Part shown: positions 25,635 through 33,761 of the stretch, one piece after another
How the letters are laid out: each line of letters starts with the position of its first letter
Position numbering within the stretch: position 1 is the first letter of the stretch
Origin: Micromonospora costi
GTDB lineage: Bacteria; Actinomycetota; Actinomycetes; Mycobacteriales; Micromonosporaceae
DNA: 64,000 bases
Assembly (NCBI RefSeq): GCF_003626655.1
Contig: NZ_RBAN01000012.1
Span: 30,326-94,325 of the forward strand
Direction: 5' to 3'
Position numbers and translations under genes: made by a program
Notes under the pieces: model-generated
What the model was told of the DNA's origin: nothing
What the model saw: only the letters and a program-made list of their open reading frames with translations
Database searches by the model: none

Positions 25635-28589
25635 TCACGACGCGCCGTCGAGGGAGTCCTCTTCTGCGAACACTCCGGCCTCCACAGCCTTGACCGCGAG
25701 CGCGGTCCGGGAGGTCACCTTCAACTTGCGCATCGCCGCACGCAGCTGTTGGTCCACCGTGGCCGGCGACTTGGCCAGGATCCGGCTGATCTCCCGGTTC
25801 GTCTTGCCGGCGACCACGAGTTGGACCACGTCGAGCTCACGAGGTGAGAGCCGGTCACCGTACCCCCGTCGACCGCCGCGCCACAGTCGCGGAACCTCGG
25901 CGCCGTGTTCGCGAAGCCTCTGTGCGAGACGATCTGCATCGCCGCGGGCTCCGAGCCTGAACAGGTGCTCGTACTGTGCGGCCAGCAGCTCTCGGCCCTG
26001 TTCGACACGGCCCTGCGCCATGAGCGCCTCGGCTTGACGCTCGCGGGCGAGCATGGCGTCGTAGGGGCGCGGCAACGCGCTCCAGGCGCGCGCCGCCCGA
26101 CCGTATGCCGTCGCCGCGCGGGCGTGGTCTCCGGCGGCGGCGAGCAGCAGCGCCCGGCATACGGTGAGGGCGGCGCGAGGCGCGGGCGCCGTACGGCCAC
26201 GCAGTCCTCTGGCGAACTGGTCGCCCAGGCGTGTCGCGGTCTTGAGGTCGCCCGCGGCGAGGTGCGCCTCGATCCGGGCGGGGACGAGGTCCGTCGCCCA
26301 GACCCAGGTGCCTTTTCTCCGGACCGTGTCCACCGGCTCGTCCGTGATCTGCAGCGCCCGGCCGCTGTTTCCGTCCGTCAGCCACAGTCTGGCCAGCGCG
26401 GCGGCGGCCTCCATCGTGTCGTCGGCCGCGCCGAGACGGGCAGACTCCTCGAGGACCAGCCGGAACTGCTCCTCCGCAGCGCGCCGCCGTCCGGCCGCGG
26501 CTGCCAGCCGGGCCGCGAGCCGAACGCTGCCGAGGTAGTGCGCCGGCCGGTCCCGGTCGGCATCGGCGAGTGCCGCGCTCCGCTCCGCGAGACCCTCCCA
26601 CCGGCCGGTGAGCCACGCCAGGTTGGCCTGTTCGAGGCGGACGTTGTACTGCAACCGGGACGCCTGCTCGGCCTCGGCAAGGCGCATGGCCACGGCGAGG
26701 TGTTTCTCCGCGTCGGCGTACCGACCCCAGATCAGTGCCCCGGTGCCGACATTCGCGTGGATGCGGGCCACGTCGAGACGCTCCGACGACGTCGCGCCGT
26801 CGACGGGCAGGCCAGCGACGACGTCCCAGGCCTCCTCCTCGCCGAGCATGAGCAACGCAGCGGCGCGGTTGCCGGCCAGGTTCAGCCGTTCCGCCGGAGA
26901 ATCGAATTCGGCGGTGAGCTCAGCGGCGCGATCCAGCCAACGCCGATGGGTCGACGCCGGCCACGGTCCGGCATAGGCCCATCCGAGATACGTCATGGCC
27001 CGAGCCGCCTCGACCGGGTCATGGTCGAGGTTGGCCACCGCCTGCTCCAGCTCGCTGAGTGCGGCCTGCGCCTCACCCCCCGTGATCAGGAGCCGACCCA
27101 GGGGATTGCGGATCTCGGCCTGCTGGCGGGCGGAGAGACCGGGGGTCTCCAGCACCGAGCGCAAGGTACGGATCACGCGGTGGTAGACCTCGTCGACCGG
27201 TTCACGACGGCCGAGTGCGGCCACTCCGGCGATGCGCGCGACTCGTGCCCGATCGGCCGGCGGCAGCTCGGACCACGACAACAGATCGACCAGCAGGTCG
27301 ACCGCCCTGGTGTGGTCACCCGAGGCCATGGCCAGCTCGGCGCCCTGCTCGGCGTACCGCGCCCAGGACTGCGTCTCGCCCGCCTCACGGAAGTGACGGG
27401 CGAGGCGCGCGACAGGCGGCGGATGGACGTCCTCCAAGGCCCGGCCGGCCAGCAGGTGGAAGTGTCTGCGGTCGGTCAACGGGATCGCTTCGTAGACAGC
27501 CGTGGCGGCCAGCACGTGTCGGAATCGCCACTGGTCACGGTCGTCTCCGTCCAGGACGCCGGCGTTGGCCGCCTCCGCGATGGCGCCTCGACACGCAGCT
27601 GGCGACAGACCGGCGGTCATCGCGATCGTGGCCACCGAGGACCGCTCAGCCAACGTGGCCGCGGCTCGCAACGCCTGCTGCGCCGTCGGCGACAGACGGC
27701 CCACGCGCTCCCGGGTGGAGTCGCGCACCGTTGGCGGCACCTGTAGCTCGCGCAGCTTCAGCCGGACCCACTGCCCGTTGCGGAAGACGAGGTCGGCACG
27801 GTCGCACATGAGGCGAACCGACTCCTCCAGCGCCAGAGGGACGCCGCCGGTCCGCTCGTGCATGAACGTCGTGAACTCCTGCGACAGGGGGTTGCCGTCC
27901 AGCATCGAGGACACCAGTGCTGCCGTGTCGTCGGGTCGCATCGGCGCCAGGGCGATCCTCAGTTGGGTCACGCCAACAGGCAACCGGGACGTCAGCCGCA
28001 GCAACAGCGAGCCGACGTCCACCTCCTCGGGCCGATAGGAGATCACGAGGCTTGGCCCGTCCGACTGCTGTCGGGAGGTGACGAACAGCAGGAACTCCAA
28101 GGTCACCTCGTCGGCCCAGTGAGCGTCCTCGAGCACGAGAACGTCGACACGCAGAGCCCGGAGCAGCTCGTCCAGGGCGCGGAACAGGCGATGCCGTGCC
28201 GCCTTCGCATCGTCCAAGGGCGGCAACGCGGGAGGCAGGTCCGAGGACCATTCGGGGAACAGGGGCCGTAACGCACCCGCGAGCTCGGTGAGCCGCAATC
28301 GCGACACCGGTCGGTCGATCCCACGGAACGCGTCGACGATCGGCCCCAACGTCAGCGACTCGCGAAGCGGTGGGCACACCGAGACGAGGGCAGTGCGTTG
28401 GTGTGGTGCGGCCAACCACTCTCGCAGCAGTCGGCTCTTCCCGATCCCCGCCTCGCCCTCTACCAGCACGATCGCCGGTGGCCGGGCCAAGGCGCCCCGG
28501 AGCGCCGCCATCTCCCGATCACGGCCCACGAAATGCGGCGTAGAAACCTTTGGTGAATTTTCGTCGTCCTCGGGGGAGGGGTCGAGCAT
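25635..28589 (-). CDS. Large ATP-binding LuxR-family regulator (LAL/MalT type)
   Basis: 984 residues from the ATG at 28589 (1011 if the start at 28670 is used). AAA-like N-terminal domain with FVGRDREMAALRGAL, Walker A VEGEAGIGKSRLL and Walker B VLVLEDAHWADE; a long TPR-like middle region rich in alanine and arginine helices; C-terminal LuxR helix-turn-helix LSPRELDVVQLVVAGKTNREISRILAKSPATVDQQLRAAMRKL. Such proteins are effector- and ATP-dependent activators. The gene lies 258 bp upstream of the giant subtilase on the same strand and is a plausible regulator of it. The ligand is unknown. Confidence 0.88.
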   Translation of the reverse strand: MLDPSPEDDENSPKVSTPHFVGRDREMAALRGALARPPAIVLVEGEAGIGKSRLLREWLAAPHQRTALVSVCPPLRESLTLGPIVDAFRGIDRPVSRLRLTELAGALRPLFPEWSSDLPPALPPLDDAKAARHRLFRALDELLRALRVDVLVLEDAHWADEVTLEFLLFVTSRQQSDGPSLVISYRPEEVDVGSLLLRLTSRLPVGVTQLRIALAPMRPDDTAALVSSMLDGNPLSQEFTTFMHERTGGVPLALEESVRLMCDRADLVFRNGQWVRLKLRELQVPPTVRDSTRERVGRLSPTAQQALRAAATLAERSSVATIAMTAGLSPAACRGAIAEAANAGVLDGDDRDQWRFRHVLAATAVYEAIPLTDRRHFHLLAGRALEDVHPPPVARLARHFREAGETQSWARYAEQGAELAMASGDHTRAVDLLVDLLSWSELPPADRARVARIAGVAALGRREPVDEVYHRVIRTLRSVLETPGLSARQQAEIRNPLGRLLITGGEAQAALSELEQAVANLDHDPVEAARAMTYLGWAYAGPWPASTHRRWLDRAAELTAEFDSPAERLNLAGNRAAALLMLGEEEAWDVVAGLPVDGATSSERLDVARIHANVGTGALIWGRYADAEKHLAVAMRLAEAEQASRLQYNVRLEQANLAWLTGRWEGLAERSAALADADRDRPAHYLGSVRLAARLAAAAGRRRAAEEQFRLVLEESARLGAADDTMEAAAALARLWLTDGNSGRALQITDEPVDTVRRKGTWVWATDLVPARIEAHLAAGDLKTATRLGDQFARGLRGRTAPAPRAALTVCRALLLAAAGDHARAATAYGRAARAWSALPRPYDAMLARERQAEALMAQGRVEQGRELLAAQYEHLFRLGARGDADRLAQRLREHGAEVPRLWRGGRRGYGDRLSPRELDVVQLVVAGKTNREISRILAKSPATVDQQLRAAMRKLKVTSRTALAVKAVEAGVFAEEDSLDGAS

Positions 28590-28689
28590 GCGTGATGATC
28601 TCGCTTCTCGCTGCTCGGGCGCAAGTACCGTCGCGACGTCGTCGTCGCCTCGCGTCCGTGGAGGCCGCACCGACCCGACGCCCCGGGCC

Positions 28690-29013
28690 TCACGCCTCGG
28701 TCGTCACGCGGGCGAGGACGACACCGGCCAGGATGAGCGCGAGCGCGGCGATCCTTCCGATCGACACCGGGTCGCCGAAGAGGACGACGCCGAGCACGAT
28801 CGCCCCGAGAGCGCCGATGCCGGTGAAGACGGCGTACGCCGTGCCGACGGGAAGCGACTCCATGGCCCGGGAGAGCAGGTACACCGCCGACACACCCAGC
28901 ACGACGCAGAGCGCGGTGGGGCCGGGCCGCGTGAAGTGGTGGGTGGGCTTGATGCTCTGCGACCAGGCGATCTCGAACAGGCCGGCGAGGATGAGGAGCG
29001 GCCAGCCGGTCAT
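28690..29013 (-). CDS. Small multidrug resistance (SMR/QacE-like) membrane transporter
   Basis: 107 residues, four transmembrane helices. Family marks are the membrane-embedded glutamate in LAGLFEIAWSQSIK (Glu14), the YLLSRAMESLPVGTAYAVFTGIGALG segment and GDPVSIGRIAALALILAGVV. It exports hydrophobic cations or guanidinium-type compounds by proton antiport. The ATG at 29013 overlaps the azoreductase stop by four bases (ATGA), so the two are one operon controlled from the divergent TetR promoter region. Confidence 0.93.
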   Translation of the reverse strand: MTGWPLLILAGLFEIAWSQSIKPTHHFTRPGPTALCVVLGVSAVYLLSRAMESLPVGTAYAVFTGIGALGAIVLGVVLFGDPVSIGRIAALALILAGVVLARVTTEA

Positions 29014-29681
29014 GACACGGCCTCCACCTCGGCCGCCAGCTCGTCGGCGACCGCCTCGATCCGGGCCAGCGCAGCCGTCACGGACGCCGCGTGCCTGTCC
29101 CGCAGGTGCGCCAGGCCCGGGTCGAGTCGTGCGTTGGTCAGCTCCGCGTGGACGAACCGGACGTCCTGCACCGCGAAGTGCCCGACGATGAAGTCTCGCA
29201 GGTAGCGTTCCTGGTGGTCGTAGGGAGCGCGCGGAGCGCCCTCGACGTACGAGCCGCCGCGCGCCCCGGCCACGACGAACCGCTTTCCGGCGAGGTTCAT
29301 CCGCGGGAAGGTCACCTGGTCGATCCAGGCCTTGAGGGACGCGGGGACCGAGAAGTTGTACATCGGGACGCCGATCAGGACGACGTCGGCCGCGAGCAGC
29401 TCGTCGAGGAGCGGCTGCACCACCGCCCAGGCGCGGCGCTGGGCCGGCGTGCGTACCGCTTCGCGGTATCGCCCGGGATCGGTGATCTGCTCGGCGAGCA
29501 TCGTGTCGCAGATCTGCGTCCACGCCTCGCCGATCGGCGGGATCGGCTCCCGCGTCAGGTCGCGGTGGGTGTACCCGCCGTTCGGGTACGCCTCACGCCA
29601 GCGACGCGCGAAGCGTGCGCCGAGGTCGCGTGAGAACGACGCGGTCCGCGCGCTGGAGTCCAGGTGGAGCAGATTCGGCAT
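29010..29681 (-). CDS. FMN-dependent NADH:quinone/azo reductase (AzoR-like)
   Basis: 223 residues, flavodoxin-like fold. NLLHLDSSARTASFSRDLGARF is the FMN phosphate-binding N terminus, VVLIGVPMYNFSVPASLKAWIDQVTFP the flavin contact, and GARGGSYVEGAP the third conserved loop. It reduces quinones or azo compounds with NAD(P)H. First gene of a two-gene operon with the SMR exporter and divergent from a TetR regulator, an arrangement that suggests response to a toxic aromatic or electrophile. Confidence 0.92.
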   Translation of the reverse strand: MPNLLHLDSSARTASFSRDLGARFARRWREAYPNGGYTHRDLTREPIPPIGEAWTQICDTMLAEQITDPGRYREAVRTPAQRRAWAVVQPLLDELLAADVVLIGVPMYNFSVPASLKAWIDQVTFPRMNLAGKRFVVAGARGGSYVEGAPRAPYDHQERYLRDFIVGHFAVQDVRFVHAELTNARLDPGLAHLRDRHAASVTAALARIEAVADELAAEVEAVS

Positions 29682-29704
29682 GTCTGGCCCTCCTCGAAGT
29701 AACC

Positions 29705-29754
29705 GGACGCGATGTCCAATTATGGATCGTACGGAGAACTGGACGTCGTGTCCA
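29705..29754. promoter_or_regulatory. Two TetR operator candidates, GGAC-N5-GTCC
   Basis: GGACGCGATGTCC at 29705-29717 and TGGACGTCGTGTCCA at 29740-29754 are inverted repeats of the same type, centred 36 bp apart between the divergent azoreductase and tetR genes. The second overlaps the likely -35 of tetR (TGGACG 29740-29745, 17-bp spacer, TAGGCT 29763-29768), consistent with autorepression. Inference from symmetry and position. Confidence 0.65.
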
Positions 29755-29775
29755 GATACTCCTAGGCTCGATCCT

Positions 29776-30354
29776 GTGACGCGTCAGTCGGTGGAGCACC
29801 CGCACAACGAGCGCGCCGACGCGGCCCGTAACCGTCGGCTCATCCTCGAGGCGGCTGACCGGCTCTACGTCGAGAGGGGCGCCGCGCACGTGACGATGGA
29901 CGACATCGCGCGTGCCGCAGGCGTCGGCCGGGGCACGCTGTACCGCAGGTATCCGGACCGTGCGTCGATCGCGCTGGCGCTGCTCGATGCGCACGAGCGC
30001 GACCTCCAGGAGGCGCTCCTGCGGGGAGAACCTCCACTGGGTCCGGGTGCGGCGCCGGCCGAGCGACTGGCCGCCTTCTACGCCGCGATGGTCGCTCTGC
30101 TCGACCGGCACGTCCACCTGGCGCTCGGCGCCGAGGTCGGCCGTTCCCGGTTCGAGGCCGGCGCCTACGGGTTCTGGCGAGCACACGTCCGCGCCCTGGT
30201 GGCCGAGGCGGGCCACGAGGATCCCGACGCGATGGTCGAGCCGCTCCTGGCCCCGCTCGCGCCCGACGTCTTCGCCCGGCAGCGGGAGATCGGCATCGAC
30301 GCCGACCGCATCGTGGCCGCCCTGGAACGCCTCGCCCGCGCCGTGCTCGGGTGA
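29776..30354 (+). CDS. TetR family transcriptional regulator
   Basis: 192 residues from GTG 29776. The N-terminal helix-turn-helix is RRLILEAADRLYVERGAAHVTMDDIARAAGVGRGTLYRRYPDRASI (about residues 19-64); the C-terminal ligand domain is helical with no assigned inducer. The GTG has no Shine-Dalgarno and lies seven bases after TAGGCT, so the transcript is probably leaderless. It probably represses the divergent azoreductase-SMR operon. A longer upstream frame exists but overlaps the operators and is not conserved. Confidence 0.9.
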   Translation: MTRQSVEHPHNERADAARNRRLILEAADRLYVERGAAHVTMDDIARAAGVGRGTLYRRYPDRASIALALLDAHERDLQEALLRGEPPLGPGAAPAERLAAFYAAMVALLDRHVHLALGAEVGRSRFEAGAYGFWRAHVRALVAEAGHEDPDAMVEPLLAPLAPDVFARQREIGIDADRIVAALERLARAVLG

Positions 30355-30440
30355 GCGCGGGGGCCGCCTGAACCCACCCGTCGGCTCCACCGCGGCCGCC
30401 GATCGACCCAGATGACTGCGCCCGTCCTGTCGCGTTCAAG

Positions 30441-30456
30441 TGGGGCAATCTAGGGT
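30441..30456 (+). promoter_or_regulatory. MocR box and -10 of the mocR gene
   Basis: TGGGGCAATC (30441-30450) is the reverse complement of the GATTGCCCCA found before the AhpD-like gene. It abuts a TAGGGT -10-like hexamer at 30451-30456. The hexamer ends six bases before the GTG at 30463, so the transcript may be leaderless and autoregulated. Confidence 0.45.
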
Positions 30457-30462
30457 CTCCTC

Positions 30463-31866
30463 GTGAGCCTCGGCCTGGACCTGCACCTCGACCTCTCACC
30501 CGTCCGGCCCGGACGGTCGTTGGAGGCGGCTCTGCGCGCCGCCATCCTCGACGGCCGGCTCAGCCCGGACACCCGGTTGCCCGCGGCCCGGACACTCGCC
30601 GCCGACCTCGGCATCAGCCGCAACACCGTGGCCGACGTGTACGCGCAGCTCGCCGCCGAGGGCTGGCTGGAATCGAGGGTCGGCGCGGGAACCTGGGTCT
30701 CCGCCCAGACGCCCTCGTACGTGCAGGCGGGTCCGCGCCAGCGGGCGGTCCGGCGTCGCTGGATCGACCTGCGGGGCGGGATACCGGACGCCGCCGGGTT
30801 CGCGCGCCGGGAGTGGGCGTCAGCGGCACGCCAGGCGACCCTGGACGTCACCACCGCCGAACTCGGCTATCCCGACCCCGCCGGCACCACGCGGCTGCGC
30901 GGCGCGCTGTCGTCGTACCTGGCCCGCACCCGCGGCGTCGCCGTCGAACGTGAACGCGTCGTGGTCGGCCAGGGATTCGGTGAGCTGCTCGTGCTCCTGT
31001 GCCGGGCCCTGCGCCAACGCGGCGCGACACGGATCGCCGTCGAGGAGTACGGCCACGACACGCACCGACGGTTGATCGCCTCGACCGGGATAACGCCCGT
31101 ACCGGTGGCGGTCGACGGGGACGGTGCCGACGTCCAGGTCCTGGAGAAGCTGGACGTGTCGGCGGTGCTTCTCACACCCGCCCACCAGTTCCCCGTCGGC
31201 GTACCTCTCGCCGCCGACCGGCGCCGCTGGCTCGTCGGCTGGGCGGAGCGGCGCGACGCCCTCGTCATCGAGGACGACTACGACGGCGAGTTCCGCTACG
31301 ACCGGAGGGCGATCGGCGCGCTCCAGTCCCTGGCGCCCGAACGGGTCGCGTACCTGGGCACCGCCAGCAAGGCGGTGGCGCCGGCCGTCGGCCTGGCGTG
31401 GGGAGTGCTGCCCACGTGGCTGCTGCCCGACGTGCTGGAGCAGCGTGCGCTCTCCGGCGGGCAGCCGGCCGCGCTGCATCAACTGGCGCTCGCCAGGTTC
31501 GTCGAGGCCCACGACTACGACCGCACCGTCCGGCGGCTGCGCGCCACCTACCGGTCGCGTCGCCAGCGCCTGGAGGAAATCGTCGCGGACCGGCTTCCCG
31601 GCTGCGAGGTGACCGGTCTCGCCGCCGGCCTCCAATGCCTGGTCACCCTGCCCGCCGGGACTGCCGAGGAGGTGGTCGAGCAGGAAGCCGCCGCGCGCGG
31701 GCTGCGGTTGGAGGGCCTGGGCTGCTTCCGCTTCGGCCCGGGGCGGAAACCACACGGGCCCGCCCTGGTGATCGGGTACGGCGGCCCGGCACCGGGGCAG
31801 TACGAGACAGCGCTCGCGCTTGTCGTGGAGAGCATCCGGGGGAGCGCCCGAGGGCGAGCAGATTGA
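30463..31866 (+). CDS. MocR-type regulator (GntR HTH fused to PLP aminotransferase-like domain)
   Basis: 467 residues. The GntR winged helix (LEAALRAAILDGRLSPDTRLPAARTLAADLGISRNTVADVYAQLAAEGWLESRVGAGTWV, about 18-78) is followed by a fold-type I aminotransferase-like domain. That domain includes GYPDPAGTTRLRGALSSYLARTRGV, EDDYDGEFRYDR and the PLP lysine segment YLGTASKAVAPAVGLAWGVLP. Members such as PdxR and GabR bind PLP and regulate vitamin B6 or amine metabolism. Its neighbour is an AhpD-like gene, and shared repeats occur before both. The true target is not certain; no pdx gene is seen in the window. Confidence 0.92.
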   Translation: MSLGLDLHLDLSPVRPGRSLEAALRAAILDGRLSPDTRLPAARTLAADLGISRNTVADVYAQLAAEGWLESRVGAGTWVSAQTPSYVQAGPRQRAVRRRWIDLRGGIPDAAGFARREWASAARQATLDVTTAELGYPDPAGTTRLRGALSSYLARTRGVAVERERVVVGQGFGELLVLLCRALRQRGATRIAVEEYGHDTHRRLIASTGITPVPVAVDGDGADVQVLEKLDVSAVLLTPAHQFPVGVPLAADRRRWLVGWAERRDALVIEDDYDGEFRYDRRAIGALQSLAPERVAYLGTASKAVAPAVGLAWGVLPTWLLPDVLEQRALSGGQPAALHQLALARFVEAHDYDRTVRRLRATYRSRRQRLEEIVADRLPGCEVTGLAAGLQCLVTLPAGTAEEVVEQEAAARGLRLEGLGCFRFGPGRKPHGPALVIGYGGPAPGQYETALALVVESIRGSARGRAD

Positions 31867-31895
31867 CCCAGGGCGGAGCCGGCGGATTGCCCCAG
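31861..31895 (+). promoter_or_regulatory. Direct repeats, candidate MocR binding site before the AhpD-like gene
   Basis: GATTGACCCAG (31861-31871, overlapping the mocR stop) and GATTGCCCCAG (31885-31895) are direct repeats 24 bp apart, head to tail, as seen for MocR activators. A TAGCGT at 31917-31922 follows and there is no good -35, fitting an activated promoter. Inference. Confidence 0.5.
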
Positions 31896-31929
31896 GAAGC
31901 CGGTGCGATCGAGCCTTAGCGTCCTCGGC

Positions 31930-32421
31930 ATGACAGCGACTGACTACGTCCCGATCCCCGCGCGTCTCGACTTCGACGCACTCGTGCCCGCTTTCGCCCG
32001 CGCCGTGAACGACCTGGACGAGGCCGCCACGGCGGAGCTGGACCGGGTTGGCATCGACCCGGCGCTGCGCGAGCTGGTGCGGCTGCGCGCCTCCCAGCTC
32101 AACGGCTGCGCCTACTGCGTCGACATGCACGGCCGCGCCGCCCGCCGGGCCGGTGTCACGCCGCAACGCGTCGACGCCGTCGCCATCTGGTCCGACTCCA
32201 ACCTCTTCACCGCCGCCGAGCGCGCCGCCCTCCACTTCGCGGAGGACGTCACCCTGCTCGCCAGCACGAAGGTGCCCGCGTCGACCGTCCAAGCCGTCGT
32301 CGCGACCTACGGGGAGGAGGGCGCCGCAGCCCTGCTCACCCTCGTCATCGCGATCAACACCTGGAACACGATCGGCGTGACCACGCGCTGTTGGCCGACC
32401 GCCATCCGGCGTCGCGACTAG
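31930..32421 (+). CDS. AhpD-like carboxymuconolactone decarboxylase family protein
   Basis: 163 residues from ATG 31930. All-helical CMD fold with the redox CxxC motif LRASQLNGCAYCVDMHGRAARRAG (about residues 50-73) that marks alkylhydroperoxidase-like members. It probably has a peroxidase or thiol-disulfide role. The ATG has no Shine-Dalgarno and lies 7-8 bases after TAGCGT, suggesting a leaderless message. It follows the MocR gene by 63 bp and is its likely target. Confidence 0.9.
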   Translation: MTATDYVPIPARLDFDALVPAFARAVNDLDEAATAELDRVGIDPALRELVRLRASQLNGCAYCVDMHGRAARRAGVTPQRVDAVAIWSDSNLFTAAERAALHFAEDVTLLASTKVPASTVQAVVATYGEEGAAALLTLVIAINTWNTIGVTTRCWPTAIRRRD

Positions 32422-32422
32422 G

Positions 32423-32520
32423 GCGTGTCTTCAAAGGATCTTGGTGTCGGATCATGTAGCGCGTGGGTCGTCGCTACGAGGTGTCTGGCGGCCACGGTGC
32501 CGCTGGGGGCAGGTGTGGCC
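32423..32520 (+). repeat. Possible insertion sequence relic (IS5-type transposase start)
   Basis: GGGCGTGTCTTCAAAGGATC followed about 40 bp later by a short frame GRRYEVSGG resembles the terminal repeat and first codons (GRRxExSD) of IS5-family transposases of actinomycetes. The rest of the element is absent. It lies in the 120-bp gap between the AhpD-like gene and the oxidoreductase. Confidence 0.35.
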
Positions 32521-32541
32521 CGCTGATCGCGCCGGCAGTGA

Positions 32542-33492
32542 CTAGTCAGCGACGTGGATGACGATCTTGCCGCGGCGTTTGGCAGTCTCGAGTGCCTCGT
32601 AACCTGAGCGCGTCTCAGTGAGGGGCAGCACGCGGTCCAGCACCGGCCTCAACCGGCCGTTGTCGACGAGCTCGGCGATGGAACGCAACGCGTTCTGGTC
32701 GGGCTCGACGACGAAGAACACGCCGCGGGCGCCGTGCCGGGCTGCTTCCTGCTGGTCGGGTGGACTGACGAGGCTGACCAGCACACCGCCCGGTTTCAGG
32801 ACCGACCAGGACCGCGACTGCGTGGCTCCTCCGACAAGATCAACGACCACGTCCAGGTCGCGAACGTGATCCTCGAAGCGGTCGTGCGCGTAGTCGATGA
32901 CCTGCTCGGCACCCAGACCCTTGACGAATTCCAGATCGGCCGCCGCCGCCGTGGCGCTCACGCGAGCACCGAGACCGGCCGCGAGCTGCACCACGTAGAT
33001 CCCCACGCCGCCGGCGCCGCCCTGCACCAGCACGTGCTGGCCGGCCTGCAGGTCAGCGTGGTCTACCAGTGCCTGCCAGGCGGTCAGCGCAGCCAGTGGG
33101 AGCGCCGCGGCGTGGTCGTGGTCGACTGTGACGGGTTTGGCCGCCAGGACGGCCGCGGGCAGGGCGACGAACTCGGCCGCCGCGCCGTCACGGGTGAAGG
33201 GGATCAACCCGTAGACGGCCTCCCCCTCCGCGGGGCCTTCCACCCCCGCCCCGCGGGCCGCGACCACTCCGGAGAACTCGTGCGACGGGATGATCGGGGT
33301 GCGCTCGGGTCCTGTCCCGTCCATGCTGTGCGTCCAGGTCGCCGACCAGCTGAGCTCGGTGGGTGTCATGGAAGCGGCCTTGACGGCCACCAACACCTCA
33401 CCAGGCCCCGGCTCGGGCCGTGGCGCCTCCTCGTACACAAGTTGCTCCGGCCCGCCCCTGGTGTGAGCTCTCACGGCGTGCATCGTGCTCAT
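32542..33492 (-). CDS. NADP-dependent quinone oxidoreductase, MDR family
   Basis: 316 residues. GroES-like N-terminal domain (EAPRPEPGPGEVLVAVKAASMTPTELSW, PIIPSHEFSGVVAARGAGV), then the Rossmann nucleotide-binding motif VLVQGGAGGVGIYVVQLAAGLGARV. It lacks the zinc-ligand set of classical alcohol dehydrogenases, so it belongs to the zinc-free quinone reductase group. Two or three Met codons are possible starts; the first is used. The role is generic detoxification of quinones or enones. The next plus-strand gene is far away. Confidence 0.88.
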   Translation of the reverse strand: MSTMHAVRAHTRGGPEQLVYEEAPRPEPGPGEVLVAVKAASMTPTELSWSATWTHSMDGTGPERTPIIPSHEFSGVVAARGAGVEGPAEGEAVYGLIPFTRDGAAAEFVALPAAVLAAKPVTVDHDHAAALPLAALTAWQALVDHADLQAGQHVLVQGGAGGVGIYVVQLAAGLGARVSATAAAADLEFVKGLGAEQVIDYAHDRFEDHVRDLDVVVDLVGGATQSRSWSVLKPGGVLVSLVSPPDQQEAARHGARGVFFVVEPDQNALRSIAELVDNGRLRPVLDRVLPLTETRSGYEALETAKRRGKIVIHVAD

Positions 33493-33761
33493 CCGACGGC
33501 TGCTCCTTCCGACCGCATTCGATCAGCCCACCGGCCCACCCCTGGGGGTGAGCCAAGGGCTGACTCCCGCATTATCTGACGGTTCGGCGGCCGCCGGCCG
33601 GACTTCCGCAACCCCTTGCCCCCTCGGCGCCCAGAACGGAGAAATGGGGGTCGAGGCCCCACGCGTGGGCGGCTGGCCATGTGCCGGGCGTATGGGCCGT
33701 CGGTACGGGTCTGGGAACACGCACCGCAGTGCGCGCCGGGACCGCGGCGATGGCCAGGTGA

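Noticed and set aside
28690..29523. 277-residue extension of the SMR gene
   Set aside because: The upstream part is the shadow frame of the azoreductase; the ATG at 29013 gives the canonical 107-residue SMR protein.
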